Positions 48,026-60,055 of a stretch of DNA of 64,000 bases are shown here, one piece after another; position 1 is the first letter of the stretch; each line of letters begins with the position of its first letter. Source of the stretch: Cordilura impudica (Eukaryota > Arthropoda > Insecta > Diptera > Scathophagidae); the NCBI GenBank assembly GCA_963682025.1, contig OY821519.1, positions 73,588,314 through 73,652,313 on the forward strand, in the 5' to 3' direction. The notes under the pieces were generated by a model. That model saw only the letters and a list, made by a program, of their open reading frames with translations. It was not told where the DNA came from and made no database searches. Made by a program: the position numbers and the translations under genes.

Positions 48026-49066
48026 GATGTGTAAAGTGTAAACATCTAGTAATTAAAGAATTTTGTATAGCACTTTCTTAAAATCAAACAGAGAGCGTAT
48101 CACATAATCATAATCATCAATTGCAGGGGCTTTGTTAATATAAAAATATTTATTCTTAATTATTATTTTAACCGGTTAATTTTTAATTTTTCGTTTTTTT
48201 TTTCAGTTTTTCGTTTTTCATTTTTTGGTTTTTATTTTTAATTTTTTATTTTTTATTTATAATTTTTCATTTTTTATATTTAATTTCTTATTTTTAATTT
48301 TTTATTTTTCATTTTTCTTTTTTATTTTTAATTTTTAATTTTAGTTTTTCATTTCTTATTTTTCATGTTTCATTTTTTATTTTTAATTTTTTAGTTTTAA
48401 TTTTTTATTATTCATTTTTTATTTTTTATTTTTCTTTTATTTTTTTTTTTTAATTTTTTATTTTTCAATTTACATTTTTTATTTTTCAGTTCTCATTTTT
48501 TATTTTTTATTTTTCATTTTTCATTTTTTATAATCCATTTTTATTCTTAATTTTTTATATTTCATTTTTAATGTTTTTTTCATTTTTCATTTTTCGTTTT
48601 TCATTTTTCATTTTTTATTTTTCATTTTTCATTTTTCATTTTTCGTTTTTCATTTTTTATTTTTCATTTTTCGTTTTTAATTTTTTATTTTTCATTTTTA
48701 ATTTTTTATTTTTCATTTTTCATCTTTCATTTTTTAGTTTTCCTTTTTCATTGTTTATTTTTCATTTTTTATTTTTCGTTTTTAATTTTTCATTTTTTAT
48801 TTTTCATTTTTTATTTTTCATTTTTCATTTCTTATTTTCCTTTATTTTATTTTTCATCTTTCATTTTTTATTTTTCATTTTTTTTTTCATTTTTTATTTT
48901 TCATTTTTAATTTTTGAACAGGTTATCATAATATCATGTTTTTTTCACCAATACAATCACATTTTGCCTTACGACTCACATGTTACGCTCACATCATACG
49001 CTCACATGTTACGCTATTTTTGAAATTTACCCCCCCCCCCCCTGCGCGGATAGATGTTTACACATC
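48026..49066. mobile_element. Insertion inside the LINE, bounded by short inverted repeats
   Basis: GATGTGTAAAG plus GTGTAAACATCTA at 48026-48048 is mirrored by TAGATGTTTACACATC at 49051-49066. The LINE reading frame is lost between these points and resumes after them. Inside are a 0.75-kb pyrimidine tract and a C run (about 49031-49042). No obvious target duplication, so the exact ends are tentative. Confidence 0.5.
48170..48915 (+). repeat. Pyrimidine-strand microsatellite (TTTTTCATTTTTTA type)
   Basis: About 750 bases of TTTTTCATT, TTTTTATT and TTTTTCGTT units. Read on the other strand it is the same AAAAATGAAAAATAAAAAATG type as 7655-9474. The long open frame here (Phe/Ile/His/Ser only) is not a gene. 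Confidence 0.9.
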
Positions 49067-49470
49067 AAAAATAATAAATGACGGAATCGTATCACAAATT
49101 GCCGAAGACTGGGACAAAAGTCCCGGCCAACGGCAAGCTACGATGTTTATAACTCCATCCAATGCTCAATCGGAAAGATTACTTTCCCTTGATAGGAAGG
49201 ACTTAAGTACCTTGACGGGATTCTTTACTGGACACTGTAATTTTAGATATCATCGATGAATAAAAGGTCAGACACATGCAGGTTGTGCGTACTGGGGTGG
49301 AAACAGCAGAACAGATTCTCTGGGAATGTCCAAATTTTAGTGGCATAAGAACCCTAGCCCTTGGCGGAATTGCTGGAATGTATGATATCTCATGCCAAAT
49401 ACTATAATTGGTTTTATAACGTGTCTTAATCTTTAGGACAACCATGGGCTCCACAAAAGATCAAATCTAA

Positions 49471-51593
49471 TCTAATCCAAAATAGGGGGTATGTCAATTT
49501 ATTACATGGTCATGGTTCAGAAACCATACCATTCAAAAGGATTTTGGAAAAGTACTAGATGGTCCGACCTGTAATATTAAGATAACGGGTATGATCGGTG
49601 AGCTCTAAATCCGATATCCAAATAAGTCGTCTACTAAATGTCTGCCTAGTGTTCTAAACCAGATACTACCCAAAGGTTCAAACTCGTAGAGGAGATGATG
49701 TTCTGTCTCCTTTTATACAGATGTTCCGCAGCTATAGCTGTGATCGTTGTGCTGAGGCCAACCATTAGGTAATGACCTTCTTCTTCCGTTTTAAGTTAGA
49801 GTCAGGTCACAAGAATCATAATCCCATTGATCTTATGTCCGATTTTGTCTTTCCAATTAGATCGATTTTTTATTTATTATTTTTTTTTTTAAATAACGGA
49901 TATCGGGGAAAATTTAATTTATAAAAATTTCACAATATTAAATTTATCTTTCATTTATGCTTTTTTCTCTTACAACTTCGCTCCACCTTAATGTAAACAC
50001 CCTCCCGCTGTACAAACGTGTAAAGCATCAATAATGTGTTGCCGCTTATGAAACAATGACAAACACATTTAATTTCCTAACTGACCGCCAACGGTTTGAT
50101 GCGTGTTAATATCCGTGTTTACTGTTTGAATTACGCTTTTGTAGTTGTAAAAACAGAACGAAATAACAAATAAAAAAAAAAGATACTAAACGTTGATTGG
50201 TTGTTAGTTTTGTGTATTTTCATGGTTTGTAAATACTAATCGCATAATGATTATTACCTATACACTTACAACAAACCATTAAGTGTGGGTGGAGAATTTC
50301 ATTAAAAAAATTATTTTTCCATATAAAAGGGGAATATTTTTTATATTTCAATTTTGTTTTATTAGCCATTTTTTTTTGTTTTGTTTGGTTTAGTTTTGAA
50401 GAGTTTAAGTGTTTACTGTAGTGGAGTTTTGTCATATGTTCCATTTGAGTGATTTTATGTCATGTACTCGTGCATAAAGTTGTCATTCGTCAGTTTATTA
50501 AACCATTTTAAAGCTTAAACGTGGTTAATTGAGTTATTTGCTTTTGTTGAAACAAAATGCACTTTAAGTTTATTTCATTTTGTTATTGAAGATAAACTTT
50601 AGTGATAACATATTGTTAACAACCATGAAATTGTGTAGAAGGAAAACAAAAGAAATTAAGGTCATTTTTAAATAAAGAAAAATTTTTGTTTTTTTTTTTT
50701 TTCTTATATCCTAACATTTCTTTTAAATAAATTATATTGATTTGCAAAAAAAAAAATCTGTTTTTATCACTCGATTGGATCGATATAACAAGAAATATGA
50801 TGCGTTATTTTTCACTATAGACTTAACTCTAGAAATTTTTACATATCTACTGACTATTAAAAATTTGTAATTAACCCCTAAGCTTAAAAGAAAAGAAACA
50901 CACATAAAATCTAATGTTATTTAATGATGTTAAAGTTTTATGTTTTTTTTTTGTTTGTTTGCATATTTAATACAGCTGCCCTCAAAAGGTTAAAATTTGA
51001 ATATTTTTCAAATTTAATAGTAAATATTTTGTTTCTCTCTTGTAGACTCCTAAACTATAATTTACTTGCTTAAAGCTATAAAACTAAGACATTTCATGAT
51101 AATGATGCAGAAATAAGACCTTTCGTTTAAGGTTTTTGAGGGTTATGTTTATTTAGTTTTTTAAACACTAATTAGCATAAAATGAGGATTTTTTTCTATA
51201 TATAATATTACTTATTACAAAAAAAAAAAAATGCTTTAAGCTAAAATTATGCAAAAATAATATTTAAAAAGTTTTAAACAAATATTACAAACTCAACTAA
51301 GAACACAAAAAAAATTCACCAACCGCATTATTCTAAAGTTTAACAACTGTTTTTTCGATTGTATCAACAGAAATTTTATAGCAGTTAAGCATTTCTTATT
51401 GTGATCAAATCAAAATTAATTAACTTCATCGAAATTGGCCACAAATTCGGTAAGCTCAATGAATTGTGTGTGTTTATAACTTAATTGGCTATAATTAATT
51501 GATATATACAGAAACATTGGTCAAAGTATTCATGAAAATTAATGATAATTGCTAAAATTTCGTTTGTTTAAGATTTGATAAAAATTTACTAAA
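49471..51593. other. Mostly unique AT-rich DNA, no gene recognised
   Basis: No shared repeat families apart from the LINE edge. Several poly-A/T runs are present (50680-50700, 51220-51232). Confidence 0.4.
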
Positions 51594-52066
51594 AACAAAT
51601 GTGTTAAATTCGGCTGTAGCGATTTTTTGATACCGCCCACATGTGTATTCCGTTTATATTAATATATAAACTTATTGCATTATTTTTAAAAAATGAAAAC
51701 AAAATATTTAAAAATTAAACAATTATTACCGCACACACTAAATGTTTTTACTTTTCTAGAGGTGTCTTCATATTTTGGGACATATCTTGGCAAAGTGATG
51801 CCCTATTTACCCTATTTTCAACAACAACCTACTCGAAATAATGGCAAACAATACTGTTCTAAGTCTACTCAGGTAAATGCTTTGTTTTGTGAATGAGCGT
51901 AATTTCAACAGACTGACGGACAGCTGTACGGACGGACATCGCTATGTCGAATCGAGTTGTTATAATGATCAAGAATAAATATACTTCATGCATTTTTCGA
52001 TGCGTTGCAAACGGAATGAAAAACTGATAATATACCTCCTGCAAAGTGGTGTGGAGAGTGTAAAAT
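51594..52066 (-). mobile_element. HINE-B copy (-), compact
   Basis: About 0.47 kb. Minus-strand 3' end at 51594 (GGTATCAAAAAATCGCTACA, GCCGAATTTAACAC). The 5' end is near 52066 (CTCCACACCACTTTGCAGGA), followed by TTTTTCATTCCGTTTGCAAC and CGATGTCCGTCCGTACAGC. No microsatellite expansion, so it may show the basic length of the family. Confidence 0.7.
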
Positions 52067-52197
52067 ATTGTTTATTCACGATAATTATTATTATGTGATC
52101 ACAAGCCAAAATAGCCAAAGTCAAGTACGTACACAATGAATTATTGATAAAATTTTAACACATATTATTTAAATCTTTCTTCATCAAGTTATCTTTA

Positions 52198-52559
52198 AAC
52201 AAGTAAGAAAATTATAGTAGATTTAGACCAACTATACGATACCCTATACTATGGTTTAGAGACCCAATCTCTTCGGTCCAACTATTTGGATATAGAAAAC
52301 AAGCATAAACCAAATTTGAGTGGCATTGTTATTAATTTTTTTGGCTGTAGATATGAAAAAGTTCATATCGGATGCTATATTTATATGAGGACTAGGTCAA
52401 AAAATGGACCGATCCTGACCATATTTGGTAAAGTCAATTATATTTAGAAAAAATATATACGAACCAAATTTGAGAAAAATTTGTGCAATATTTTTGTTTT
52501 TGATAGATTTAAGTGAAGATCGGAAAGCAGCTCTATATGGGGTCTATGACTAAGAATTG
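52198..52559 (-). mobile_element. HINE-A copy (-), 3' part of an element split by mini-Helitrons
   Basis: AACAAGTAAGAAAATTATAG at the left, then the usual order up to GGGTCTATGACTAAGAATTG. The continuation is found at about 54120, beyond 1.56 kb of mini-Helitron sequence. Confidence 0.75.
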
Positions 52560-52879
52560 GCATATCGGGATTTTTACATTTTTGGGAGTAAAATGCATTG
52601 AAAGTTGCTACTAACACATACATAAAATTGAATATATTATGTGTTTTTATTAAATTTGTTGAATTGAAAAATAATTTTGGACATGAGCCAATACGGAAAA
52701 TAACGAAAAAATATTTTTGGACATAAACCAATAACGACAATAACGAAAATAAAGTTTTAAATTGTGAATTGGCTAAAATTGATCAGCATACCTTTAGGGT
52801 CTTGTAAAATATTTTATTAAATGAAAGAATAAAATTTCCAAGAATTTGCACTAGAATTTCGAGGGCTTGGATCTGCTAG
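52560..52879 (+). mobile_element. Mini-Helitron (+), 5' end not identified
   Basis: 3' end GCACTAGAATTTCGAGGGCT then TGGATCTG and CTAG before T. Inner sequence AAAGTTGCTACTAACACATA, then CATAAAATT, matches the 46353 copy. The beginning has no TC...AATAGGC start, so it is truncated or rearranged. It carries a short tandem duplication (ACCAATAACGACAATAACGA type, about 52680-52755). Confidence 0.65.
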
Positions 52880-53280
52880 TTATTCTTAAACCCATATATA
52901 ATAGGAAGGTAAGTTAAGTGGTTATGTATAAAACTCTCTTATATTAGCTTCATCGTTTTAGCATCAAATTTATATCTGAACTTATATAAAATACCAATTG
53001 CTAATCTAAGCTATTAAATCTAATAATCTAATAATTCTAGACTTGCATCTAAAATCAGCCTGCCAAGCCTGATATATTTCGCTAATGTAGCTGAATCATA
53101 CTCTACTTGAGTCTTTATATGAATAATTTTCCATTAAAACTTCTTTCATTTATAAAAATTGTGAACAAAAGTGGACCAAGCACACTTACACATTTAACAG
53201 GTAACAGCTAGCATTAAGCTCCTTCAGTCTGCGCAAATTGCTTCCTATTTGTTAAATAATCTTTCAGCAACTTATTAGAA

Positions 53281-53613
53281 CTAGCAGAACCCAGCACTCG
53301 AAATTCGAAAATTTGTTTCTTTCAATGTTTTTTAAATCCATATACATATATAAAAAAATTTATGAAAATAAATAACTTTATAAGAGCATAAAGGTATGAT
53401 AATCAATTTTAGGCAATTCACAATTCAGCACAGGGCATGTGATATACAATTATAATGAAATTTGATGAATTGTAAATTGGCTAAAACTGATTATAATACT
53501 TTTAGGCTCTTACAAAATTATTTATTATTAATATATTATTTAATTTAATTTAATTTAATATATTTGTAACACATATTATACATTTATTTTAATATATGAA
53601 CATCTCCTCCATA
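53281..53613 (-). mobile_element. Mini-Helitron (-), 5' end cut by the next Helitron
   Basis: CTAG at 53281-53284 after A, followed by CAGAACCCAGCACTCGAAAT, the mirrored 3' hairpin region. It shares CAATTCACAATTCAGCACAG and the CTCCTCCATAT block with other copies. It ends abruptly where the + Helitron starts, so the latter probably inserted into it. Confidence 0.65.
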
Positions 53614-54022
53614 TCTATATATTAATACGTGAAGGTAAAATTTTATTTCCCTTTTTTAGTAATATCCGGGCACGGAAAAGTGTGAAAATTGGCATGGTTA
53701 TAGTTCATATGGAGGAGAAGCTGAGAATGATAAAATTTATGTCTAAACTTTCTTAAAAATATATTGAATTAAATAAAATAAAATATTTATAATAATTCGT
53801 TACACCCTGTTAATGCGAATGATTTAAATTATATATCGGACGCTCTGTTGTGAATTGCTAAAATTGATTAACATACTTTTAGGCTCATTTAAATATTCAT
53901 AAATTTTATATATTTATAAATATATATATATATAGATTAAAAACATTCGAAGACAAAAATTAAATGAAAAAATAATAATTCCTAGAATTTAAACTCGAAT
54001 TTCGAGTGCTGGGCTATACTAG
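53614..54022 (+). mobile_element. Mini-Helitron (+), 409 bp, complete
   Basis: Starts TCTATATATTAATACGTG after A and ends CTCGAATTTCGAG, TGCTGGGCTATA and CTAG before T. The body closely matches 19752-20126. Non-coding. Confidence 0.82.
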
Positions 54023-54119
54023 TGAACAATAATTGTGATAATTTTCAGACTCCTCCATGATCACATTCAGCCCAATTCTAAACAAAAAATCCGCATGAAA
54101 TCTCTAACTTCTCCCTTTT

Positions 54120-54556
54120 CCCCTATTATGAATAAAAATTCCTTTTTTGGATTACTGATTTATGGATATAAAAAACACATACAAACCCACTTTGACTGAG
54201 ATCTATATGATAATTGGGTTCTTCTGACAATTTATGTCGATTACATAGGGGTCATTTTTATGGAGACTAGGTCTGAACATGGACCGAATTACACCAATTT
54301 CAATACCGTTCATTCTATAACTGATAAAAGCTTATATACCAATTCATATTTGTGATCTGTAGTTTGATTACAAGGTTTACATGGACACACAGACGGACGG
54401 ACGGACAGACATCGCTAAATCGATTCAGAAAGTGATTCTCAGAAAGTGATTCTGAGTCGATGGTATAATAAAAGATGGGTGTAGGTCAAATATTTTTGGT
54501 AGTTACAAACAGCAGCACAATGGCATTATACCCAAACCACATAGTGATATAGGGTA
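54120..54556 (-). mobile_element. HINE-A copy (-), 5' part of the split element
   Basis: Continues the order from 52559: TTGGATTACTGATTTATGGA, AGGTCTGAACATGGACCGAA, CACAGACGGACGGACGGACA, CCAAACCACATAGTGATATA, GGGTAC. It contains a local duplication of CAGAAAGTGATTCT (about 54424-54452) not seen in other copies. Confidence 0.75.
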
Positions 54557-57500
54557 CAAAAATAAAATTTATGTTGTAAAATTTATGTGTTAAAATCTTG
54601 TAAATATGGCCAAATTTGGTAAGATTTTTTTAGCTAACATTTTTTTTTATCATAAGTTTATAATTAAATTATTTTTATGAAAAATAATTTTTTCTCTAAA
54701 TTTAATAAAATTTATTTTTTAATAATTAAAAATATTTTTTTTATAGCTTTAGAGTCTATACTACCGACATCCAAGCGATAGGTACTTACTTTATTAATTA
54801 ATATAAAATATTTAAAATAATTTTTATTTATTCTAATAAAAAAAACTGCAATTTTTTCAATTAACTTTGAAGGAAACACCAAAAGCACCTGTTTCAATTT
54901 AAGTATATATTAAACATCCTACTGGTTTTTGTTGTTACTGCTACTGCTGCTGCTGCTGTTGTTGTTGCTGTGGCTGTGGCTCTTCTTATAAACGGGAAGG
55001 GTTCATTTAGCAGGCATCAAAGTAATAAAGTTGAAAATTAAAAACACAACGTGAAATAATTTCTTCGTTATTTTATTTATTTTTTGCACTCAACTAATAA
55101 GGCAGATAATGCTGGTCAAAACTACTACTACCACCACTACAACTGGCACGAACCGCAAGAGTAATAACAATATCTTTAAGCTAATCAAGCACTCCACTCT
55201 TAAAGCTCTTTTAAGGCTAGAGTAGACAAGAGAATATATGTGTTGGAGTTGAACAGCAGCAGCTACAATAATAACAAACACAAATAGCACAGAAGGTGTC
55301 TTTTTTTCTTAAGCGCCTGCGCTTGTGTTAATAAGTTCTGACTAACTATAAGTTTAAGTTCTAGATCCTGTTTATATGTATTTAATTTTAAATTATTCTT
55401 TAAACTTCGTTTTGTTGGCCCCAGCAAAAGAGAAACATGCTAATCTTTTGTAAATGCCTTGACAGCAGCTCTAGCTTTGGCTATTGTGTCTTATTTTTAT
55501 TTTATAATTTTTTTTTTGCTTCTACGTTTTTAATTTAAACTAGTGTAGTTTTGTTAATAATTATGGCTTTAAAAGGTAAATACACTACTGTAAAAAAAAA
55601 TAAGAGATCTATAAAAATGAAAACAAAAAACTGCATTTTAACGGATGCTTTTATCTTGGTGAATTAAGGTGAAACTTATTTGTAAAGAATAGTTCTTATC
55701 ATTTTTTTTTTTAACAAAATGCTAAACCAACTCTTTTGCGAATCCGAATCTAGAAGAAGATAAATGGGTTAGTAACTTAGCTTAAGCTTAAAACTGTGAA
55801 TTTATCTATATTGATTGGTACCATGTGTTCAGATAAATGCCAGTCTAATTAAGATCGATACCCCTGTCCAGTAATATATTAAAGAAACTCACAGTACGCC
55901 AGCCAGCACAGGCAGATGACGACAGGATCACTTTTTTGTGCCTTGGCTAAATTTTAAGCCTTTTTATGATTATGCTCTGTTTTTTTTTTTTTCTTCTTGC
56001 AATAATTCTGTAATGTTTTGTTGTTGCATATTGCATTCTTGAAAATAGTTATATTTTCTGAGCTAAATTGTCTGTGATCACGCGATGCTTTGCCAACAAC
56101 AATTGCTACTGTATGAAAATGCAGTTGTTCAAATGGGGTATGTGGTATAATAAGATATGTATGTATGTTGCAATTGCCAGTTGCCGCTTTAATTTCTGTT
56201 TCTTTCAATAGTTTTTTTTCTTTCTTTCTTAAAAAAAAGAATTATTTGCCAATGGACGGAAGTCTTGTAAATGTATATTGGTACTGCTGCTGCTGTTGCT
56301 GCTGCTACCAGTAAAAAAAAGCAAACATTATTGCTTTGCAACCAAAACCGATCGTTACCACCTCTGCCACCAACCATTCGTACACCCTGCACCAGCAGCT
56401 ACGTGCTTTGTTGCTTAGCTGGATCTGTTTTGTTGTTTTTTTTTGTATATGTTTGGCTTGACCAACATATGATCAGCTTTCAGTGTCTAAAAGGTGTACA
56501 ATTGAAAAAATAATTACATTTGACTAAGAAATGATTATGGCCACAAATTGAAGGCAGGAGAAAGATACATAACAGCAACAACAGCAACAAAAACACTATT
56601 GAAGAAAAAAAGTTTATAAATGTGTTACATGATTACAGTAAACAACAACTACAAGTGTATTTTTATGGCATGCATTTTTTTCAATATTGTTTTTGTTGCT
56701 TATTTTCAAAAAAAAAAAAAAAAAACAGCTCAAAAAGAATATGACTTCAAAATTGATTGATATTTTTGTTAGCAAAAGGTTAGTGTCCAAGCTTAAAATA
56801 TTAAAATATTTAACAAATATTTGTGGACACACAAATGAACTCAAATTGATGAATTTTCACTTTGTTTAGCATACATTTTTTTTTTAGCTTTGTTAACTAA
56901 AATATTAAAAATATATTTTTAAATGTACATACATATGTACATATTTATATCGAAGCTAATATATAAATCTTATTTATCTCATATTTCAGTTCTTGTTTAA
57001 ATAAATTTAATTACATAAACATGATTTTTAACTCATAATTGCAATAAGACCTCTAACAAACACAGTTGTTAAACTTCACACTCTATTATAATCGCAAATC
57101 TCTACATCAGACTGTAGCACCTTTTGAAAATAAAATGTTAATGTTTATGTGGCCCCCAGCTATATTTAAATAAATTTCAGATACGACTATTAAAAAAAAA
57201 ATGTTTGCAAACTTAACATTATAATTTTATAATTTATTTGTCTTGTGTCAAACAGAAAAGTCAACATTTATATGCAAATAAATTTTAAATAAATTAATTA
57301 AGTCAATTATAAGACAAAACATATAATAACAAAACCTGATTTTTTTTTTTTTGACAATATCATCATAAGAGGGGATTTTATTTCATAAATATGAAAATTG
57401 AAATATTCGGTGTTAAAAAAATTTTAAACGTTTTAAACGAAAAGTTATGATTCAACTAATGTATAGTTTCGGCTAGTTAAATCAAAATTTGCTTTGTTCG

Positions 57501-57900
57501 TGAAAATATTTGAAAAAGGCTTTTATTATATTTAACACTTTAAGCCCAAAATAAAAATGAATTTAAAAAATGTTTAATTGTAATGAATTGCCTGCTATTT
57601 AATATTAAACATACGTCTTTTTGAATTTAACTTTTATTCCATTATTTTTATCTCTCCAAATAATGGGATTTCTAAAGGTCTACAATTTAGGAATTATTGT
57701 GATGAGTGATTTCATCGTTGGAGCAAAATTTCATTCAGGTGAGCCATTTTTTGAGGTTTTGGAAAATAAAATTGTTCTAGAGCTCAAATCTGAGAATGTG
57801 GTGGATGAGATAATTTTCGATTTAAATCTTTATTGAATTGCTAAAAAGGAAATACCAAAAATTATAAATAGAAATTTTCGATTAACTCAAATAATAATGT
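54557..57900. other. Unique AT-rich DNA with triplet runs, no gene recognised
   Basis: No member of the window's repeat families. CAG/CAA-type triplet runs are at about 54938-54972 and 56283-56310. They could be exonic in flies but no long frame supports that. A small open frame at 57621-57836 has a plausible protein composition but no recognised match. Confidence 0.4.
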
Positions 57901-57910
57901 GTTATTAACA

Positions 57911-59731
57911 AGGTTCAGAAAATACACACATGAAACACACAATTTTCTGTTCAAAAGCAGCCAACACATATCTTTATTTTCATATCAATTATGTGCGTTT
58001 CTAAATTTTCTACGGTGCCCAACACAATCATAACTTTGTTCGTTTTAATATTTCGTTATTTACACGAACATTTTTGTATCACGTACTTTTTGTTTCGATC
58101 ACACATAAACCACACATATTGGAGTGTTGCTTTATTTGAAGTTCGTGTTCTGGTACGTGTACTGAAAAAAAAAAACAGAACATGTACAATAAACAGGTTC
58201 GAGTTCAGTTATATTTTAAGTCGTGTTCTGGCTCGTGTACTACGAAAAATTGAAACATCAATTCGCGATCTGATACACCCCGATAAAGACGGCAACAATT
58301 GTTTCACCCAAATTTATTAAAATTTTATTGACCTTTTTTTATGACTTACGTTGCAAATTGTTTACAATTGTCAAATATTTTAAAATTTTATTGACCATTT
58401 TTTTGTGATTTACGTTGAAATTATTTACAATTGTTTTTAGTGACTGGTTTTTATTTTAATAAAATATGGTAATAAAATAATTAAGACACAAAAACTATTT
58501 AGCATCATAAAAGTTACACTTGTTGGTTGTTAGGTTTTTTTGCATTACCCACCCCTATTTTCGCAACCAATTAGTGTCATAGACGAAAAACCCAATTATG
58601 CGGCATAAAAGACACACTTGTTGGTTGTTAGGATCTTTTTCAAACATTTTTTTTTGGTAACAAATAACCTTAGACACAAACAAATTTTGCATCATAAAAA
58701 ACACAATCACCCACCCTTAATTTGCGAACCAATTAGTGTCAATGCACAATCCTTTTCTCAATGATTTTTTGGGATTTTTTGCATAAAAACACAATGAGTG
58801 TCAATAAAAAAACCCAAAGAAATATTTTCATATTTTATTGTCCCTTTTTTATGACTTACGTTACAATTTCACGCAATTGATTTTGCAATAAATAGCGAGT
58901 GCGTGCGTCATTTATTCATTAAAAGTGGTTCAGTTTTCATTAGATCGTGATCTGTAAGTGTACTCTGTTAATGTGTAAATTGGAAATATTTTCTGAAAAT
59001 TAAAACAATTTGAAAGCAATAACAGAAATAAGTTTTGCTATAAAAAATACGCAACTTTTAATAGCGAAACGAAAAAATTTACACGTCTGATTGAAACCTG
59101 CAATAAAGATTTAAGTGCAGTGTGCAGTTTTTATGTCTTAAGTATTTTATTACCATCCTTTATTAAAATAAAAACCAGTCACTAAAAACAATTGTAAATA
59201 ACTTCAACGTAAATCACAAAAAATGGCAAATAAAATTTTAAAATATTTGACAATTGTAAAAAATTTGCAACGTAAGTCATAAAAAAGGGTCCATAAAATT
59301 TTAATAAATTTGGTTGAAACAATTGTTGTCGTTTTTATCGGGGTGTATCAGATCGCGAATTGATGTTTCAATTTTTCGTAGTACAAGAACCAGAACACGA
59401 ATTAAAAATATAACTGAACTCGAACCTGTTTATTGTACATGTTCTGTTTTTTTTTCAGTACACGTACCAGAACACGAACTTCAAATAAAGCAACACTCCA
59501 ATATGTGTGGTTTATGTGTGATCGAAACAAAAAGTACGTGATACAAAAATGTTCGTGTAAATAACGAAATATTAAAACGAACACAGTCATGATTGTGTTG
59601 GGCACCGTAGAAAATTTAGAAACGCACATAACTGATATGAAGCTAAAAATATGTGTGTGTTAGTCTAAATTATGTTTGTTTACACATATGTACGAGTTTT
59701 TTATTCAGTGTGTGTTTTTTTCTGAATTCTG
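57911..59731. mobile_element. Young foldback/Mutator-like element with about 0.5-kb inverted arms
   Basis: The left arm (about 57985-58485) and right arm (about 59138-59640) match as reverse complements with few differences over roughly 500 bases. Examples are GTGTTCTGGTACGTGTACTG, CACATATTGGAGTGTTGCTT and TGACTGGTTTTTATTTTAAT. Outer similarity continues to TTCAGAAAA(T/A)ACACACA near each end. The element is flanked by GTTATTAACA on both sides (57901-57910, 59732-59741), a probable 10-bp target duplication; Mutator-like and Foldback elements usually make about 9 bp. The middle (58490-59130) has no transposase frame. Open frames in the arms are mirror copies, not genes. Confidence 0.8.
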
Positions 59732-59789
59732 GTTATTAACAGCTAATATCGATAACAATTTGTTTTGCATCATACCACGATATTTAAAT

Positions 59790-60055
59790 TGCACAAATTG
59801 GAACGCTGATTTTGAAACTTTTGAAAACTTTCTACAAACTTTTGCATAGTTGGCGACCTGAATGCCCGTATCGGTGATGAACAATCTCTAGACCCTAACA
59901 TAATACATGCCCTTCCGCATATTAACAGGATCAGATGCTCTAGAGACACAATATGTAATGCTAAAGGTAACAAGCTTTTGGAACTATTTGTTAACTTGGG
60001 TGGCAAAATACTTAATGGTAGAACAACACTGTGGAACAAATTCAGGTTAGCAAAA
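59790..60055 (+). pseudogene. LINE endonuclease fragment
   Basis: Translation gives DFETFENFLQTFA, then after a one-base shift VGDLNARIGDEQSLDPNIIH, then NAKGNKLLELFVNLGGKILN and GRT. GD.NARIG followed by N..G..LLE......ILNGR is the APE-type endonuclease signature of non-LTR retrotransposons. Both sides are lost. It could belong to the same LINE group as 37360-39165, whose endonuclease is missing, but this cannot be shown here. Confidence 0.7.

Larger units (their letters stand above)
47865..49470 (+). pseudogene. LINE remnant with RNase H and C-terminal zinc-type region, split by an insertion
   Basis: The left part (47875-48010) reads WIP, stop, NEGHVGNEMAERLANRGTR, then CPFIGPDLFCGVPVRYI. 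This is the GH.GNE.A segment of the RNase H domain of I/R1/LOA-type LINEs with one nonsense codon. After an insertion it continues at about 49056: INDGIVSQIAEDWDKSPGQR, LLSLDRKDLSTLTGFFTGHC, then, in a shifted frame, GVETAEQILWECPNF and SGIRTLALGGI. The latter matches the usual ETAEHIL.ECP block at the C-terminus of these LINEs. A TCTAATCTAATCC tail follows near 49470. The RT and endonuclease parts are absent. Confidence 0.75.

Noticed and set aside
48571..49023. 150-codon open frame
   Set aside because: Low-complexity translation of the TTTTTCATT tract; it ends in unrelated DNA.
57621..57836. 71-codon + frame with a GTGAGC donor-like site
   Set aside because: Could be an exon, but no acceptor, homology or neighbouring exon could be shown.
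58905..58965. TCAGTT initiator-like sequence with a possible downstream element in the foldback spacer
   Set aside because: Such short motifs are common by chance, and no transcript or coding unit follows.
57991..59629. Frames of 75-109 codons in both arms of the foldback element
   Set aside because: They are mirror-image copies of the same repeat DNA and carry no known domain.
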